Shown here: piece by piece, positions 43,732 through 44,998 of the stretch
Position numbering within the stretch: the first letter of the stretch is position 1
Layout of the letters: every line of letters starts with the position of its first letter
Assembly (NCBI GenBank): GCA_003427395.1
Contig: BFEA01000293.1
Location: 107,047-152,044 of the forward strand
Source of the DNA: Chara braunii
Lineage: Eukaryota > Streptophyta > Charophyceae > Charales > Characeae
Length of the DNA: 44,998 nt
Direction: 5' to 3'
The notes under the pieces: generated by a model
Told to the model about the DNA's origin: nothing
Database searches by the model: none
The model's input: the letters and a program-made list of their open reading frames with translations, nothing else
Translations under genes and position numbers: made by a program

Positions 43732-44107
43732 ATTATCCTCCATCCACCCTCAAGCTATTGTTTAGCATTAGGGGATAGTGACTCAAAATTATATGTTTGT
43801 CCTCTATGCTTATCCGCTCCTTCCCCCCGCCTCCGGCTCATTGGGAACGGCTCCGAGTACTTTGATCATACACGTCTGCTAACATTCGTAGTCTCAGAAG
43901 CGAGTGACACTGGTGAAACCTATCTCAGGGTGAGTGAGTCCGAACGGCGTTCGGGTCCTCAATGTTCAGCCCGAGAGAGTTTTCACAGCTTTGTCTCTGA
44001 AGTTACGAAGCCTGCCTCACTAGGAACAGGGTCTGTGTACCTTTTCTGTTGGAATATAATCCCTTAATCAGTATCTCGTTAGTCCCGGTCAAGCAGAAAC
44101 TTTGCGA

Positions 44108-44998
44108 TTAAGTAAGCTATTCTTCTCAGTTGTTGCTTCTTTCTCTTAAGGCTCATTACTTAAGCGCAATACTCATGGTGATCAATCAACTTCATGTTTA
44201 CAAGGTTTTATAAAGTTCACACAGTTTTCACCTGTGTTTCCAAGCCCTTGGCTCACTTGCACAACTTGGGCGGGCGAGACAACGACTCATGTCTGTTCCA
44301 GTAACCTCTGATTCAAGAGTTTGTATGAGACACTACGGGTGACTGCATGACTGTACACAAGTATCACCAGCAGGGGTATACATCTGCACGTTAATCTGTT
44401 TGCACAAACATTCGTGCACTTGCATGCCAATCATATGGTGTAGGTAAATCTGCTTAAGTACACGCAGGCTCGATCATGCAAGTACATATAAACCGGTAAA
44501 GCCAGCGTCCGTATGACGACATTAAAAGGAAAAAAAATCAAATCAAGGATTAACAGTATTCGTGATCCTTTTCCCCGTCAAACTCATGCTCACAAAGAGG
44601 GGAAGGGTCGAGCAAGCAAAGGTCAGAATGTATGCCCTTATCTGTTTATTTGATCACCTTTTCAGCCCAGACATCGAAAGCCCAGTCTGGTGCACAGATG
44701 GTTAACGGGGACCTCCATTTTCAACTCCTGACTAAAGGGACCAAAACTGAAATTAGGGTTTGGGGTTCAAATTTTTGGTTTTTTTGTTTTTTGGTTTTTT
44801 ACCCGTTTTTGTTTTGGTTTAAGGTTGTTGTCTGCCAAATTTGGTATTATTTGGGTTATTAGAATTTGTGCTGTTGGGAGGCCTGAAAATCCTGACATTT
44901 GGATGACGTGTTTCATGCCAAAATTGCATGAAAATGCACTTTTGGGTTGCTTCTTTATGTTTGTTTGTTTGTTTGTTTGTTTGTTTGTTTGTTTGTTT
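44108..44998. other. Flank right of the LTR; (TTTG)n at the window end
   Basis: A TTAAGTAA...TTACTTAA inverted repeat lies at 44,107-44,155 directly at the LTR edge. T/G-rich sequence runs from 44,750 and (TTTG)n from 44,958 to the end. The short frame at 44,632-44,862 is Phe-rich from T runs; no gene called. Confidence 0.6.

Larger units (their letters stand above)
42293..44107 (-). mobile_element. 5' LTR of the Ty3/gypsy element, distal part
   Basis: Continuation of the LTR after the insertion, collinear with 20,749-22,659. Similarity to copy 1 stops at TCGCAAAG (minus strand, 44,101-44,107). Copy 1 has about 31 extra bases at 22,550-22,580. No 5 bp target duplication is seen between 44,108 onwards and the base preceding 19,050. 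Confidence 0.87.

Overview
Eukaryotic, repeat-dominated DNA with no intact cellular protein-coding gene that I can support. Pointers to a plant-lineage genome, possibly a charophyte alga such as Chara, are: interstitial TTTAGGG motifs; a retrotransposon primer-binding site matching the 3' end of plant tRNA-Asp; U6 snRNA-derived sequences; and a Ty3/gypsy pol whose wording reminds me of charophyte elements. The genus is a tentative inference. Assembly gaps (830 Ns at 12,623-13,452 and scattered Ns at 17.5, 23.6-24.7 and 42.9 kb) fit a draft repeat-rich genome.

Layout. 1-1,790: hairpin-forming minisatellite of about 70 bp units, interrupted by a complete 775 bp hAT-like MITE (155-929) with an 8 bp target duplication. 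1,966-4,280: first copy of a 2.3 kb duplicated block; the second copy is at 13,453-15,737, again preceded by the minisatellite (11,795-12,622). 4.3-9.1 kb: diverged tandem duplications loaded with (AAT)n, (CT)n, (CA)n and (TTTA)n tracts. Three loci (10,230 leftwards on the minus strand; 15,738 rightwards; 37,051 rightwards) begin with the same TG + palindrome signature and share a tRNA-like module about 540-720 bp in. They define a repeat family, here called the palindrome-headed family. Two of these copies also hold U6 snRNA-derived sequence. The 37,051-42,292 copy is a precise 5.24 kb TG...CA insertion.

19-44 kb is dominated by a large minus-strand Ty3/gypsy retrotransposon. A 5' LTR (34,989-44,107, split by the 5.24 kb insertion) is followed by a primer-binding site, a chain of diverged related ORF fragments, gag, and then pol (RT, RNase H, integrase) ending at 28,896. 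A repeat-rich 3' region carries a plus-strand ORF (26,248-26,598). A second LTR copy lies at 19,050-22,659. The LTR is about 3.6-3.9 kb and itself contains ORFs, one of which (R1, 35,442-36,132) belongs to the same domain family as the ORFs between LTR and gag. All retroelement reading frames here are decayed by stops, frameshifts and a deletion that removed protease.

Most notable: the repeated, unassigned domain family inside the LTR and upstream of gag; the palindrome-headed family with tRNA-like and U6-like modules and a run of eight perfect or near-perfect hairpins upstream of a TATA box; and the hairpin minisatellite.
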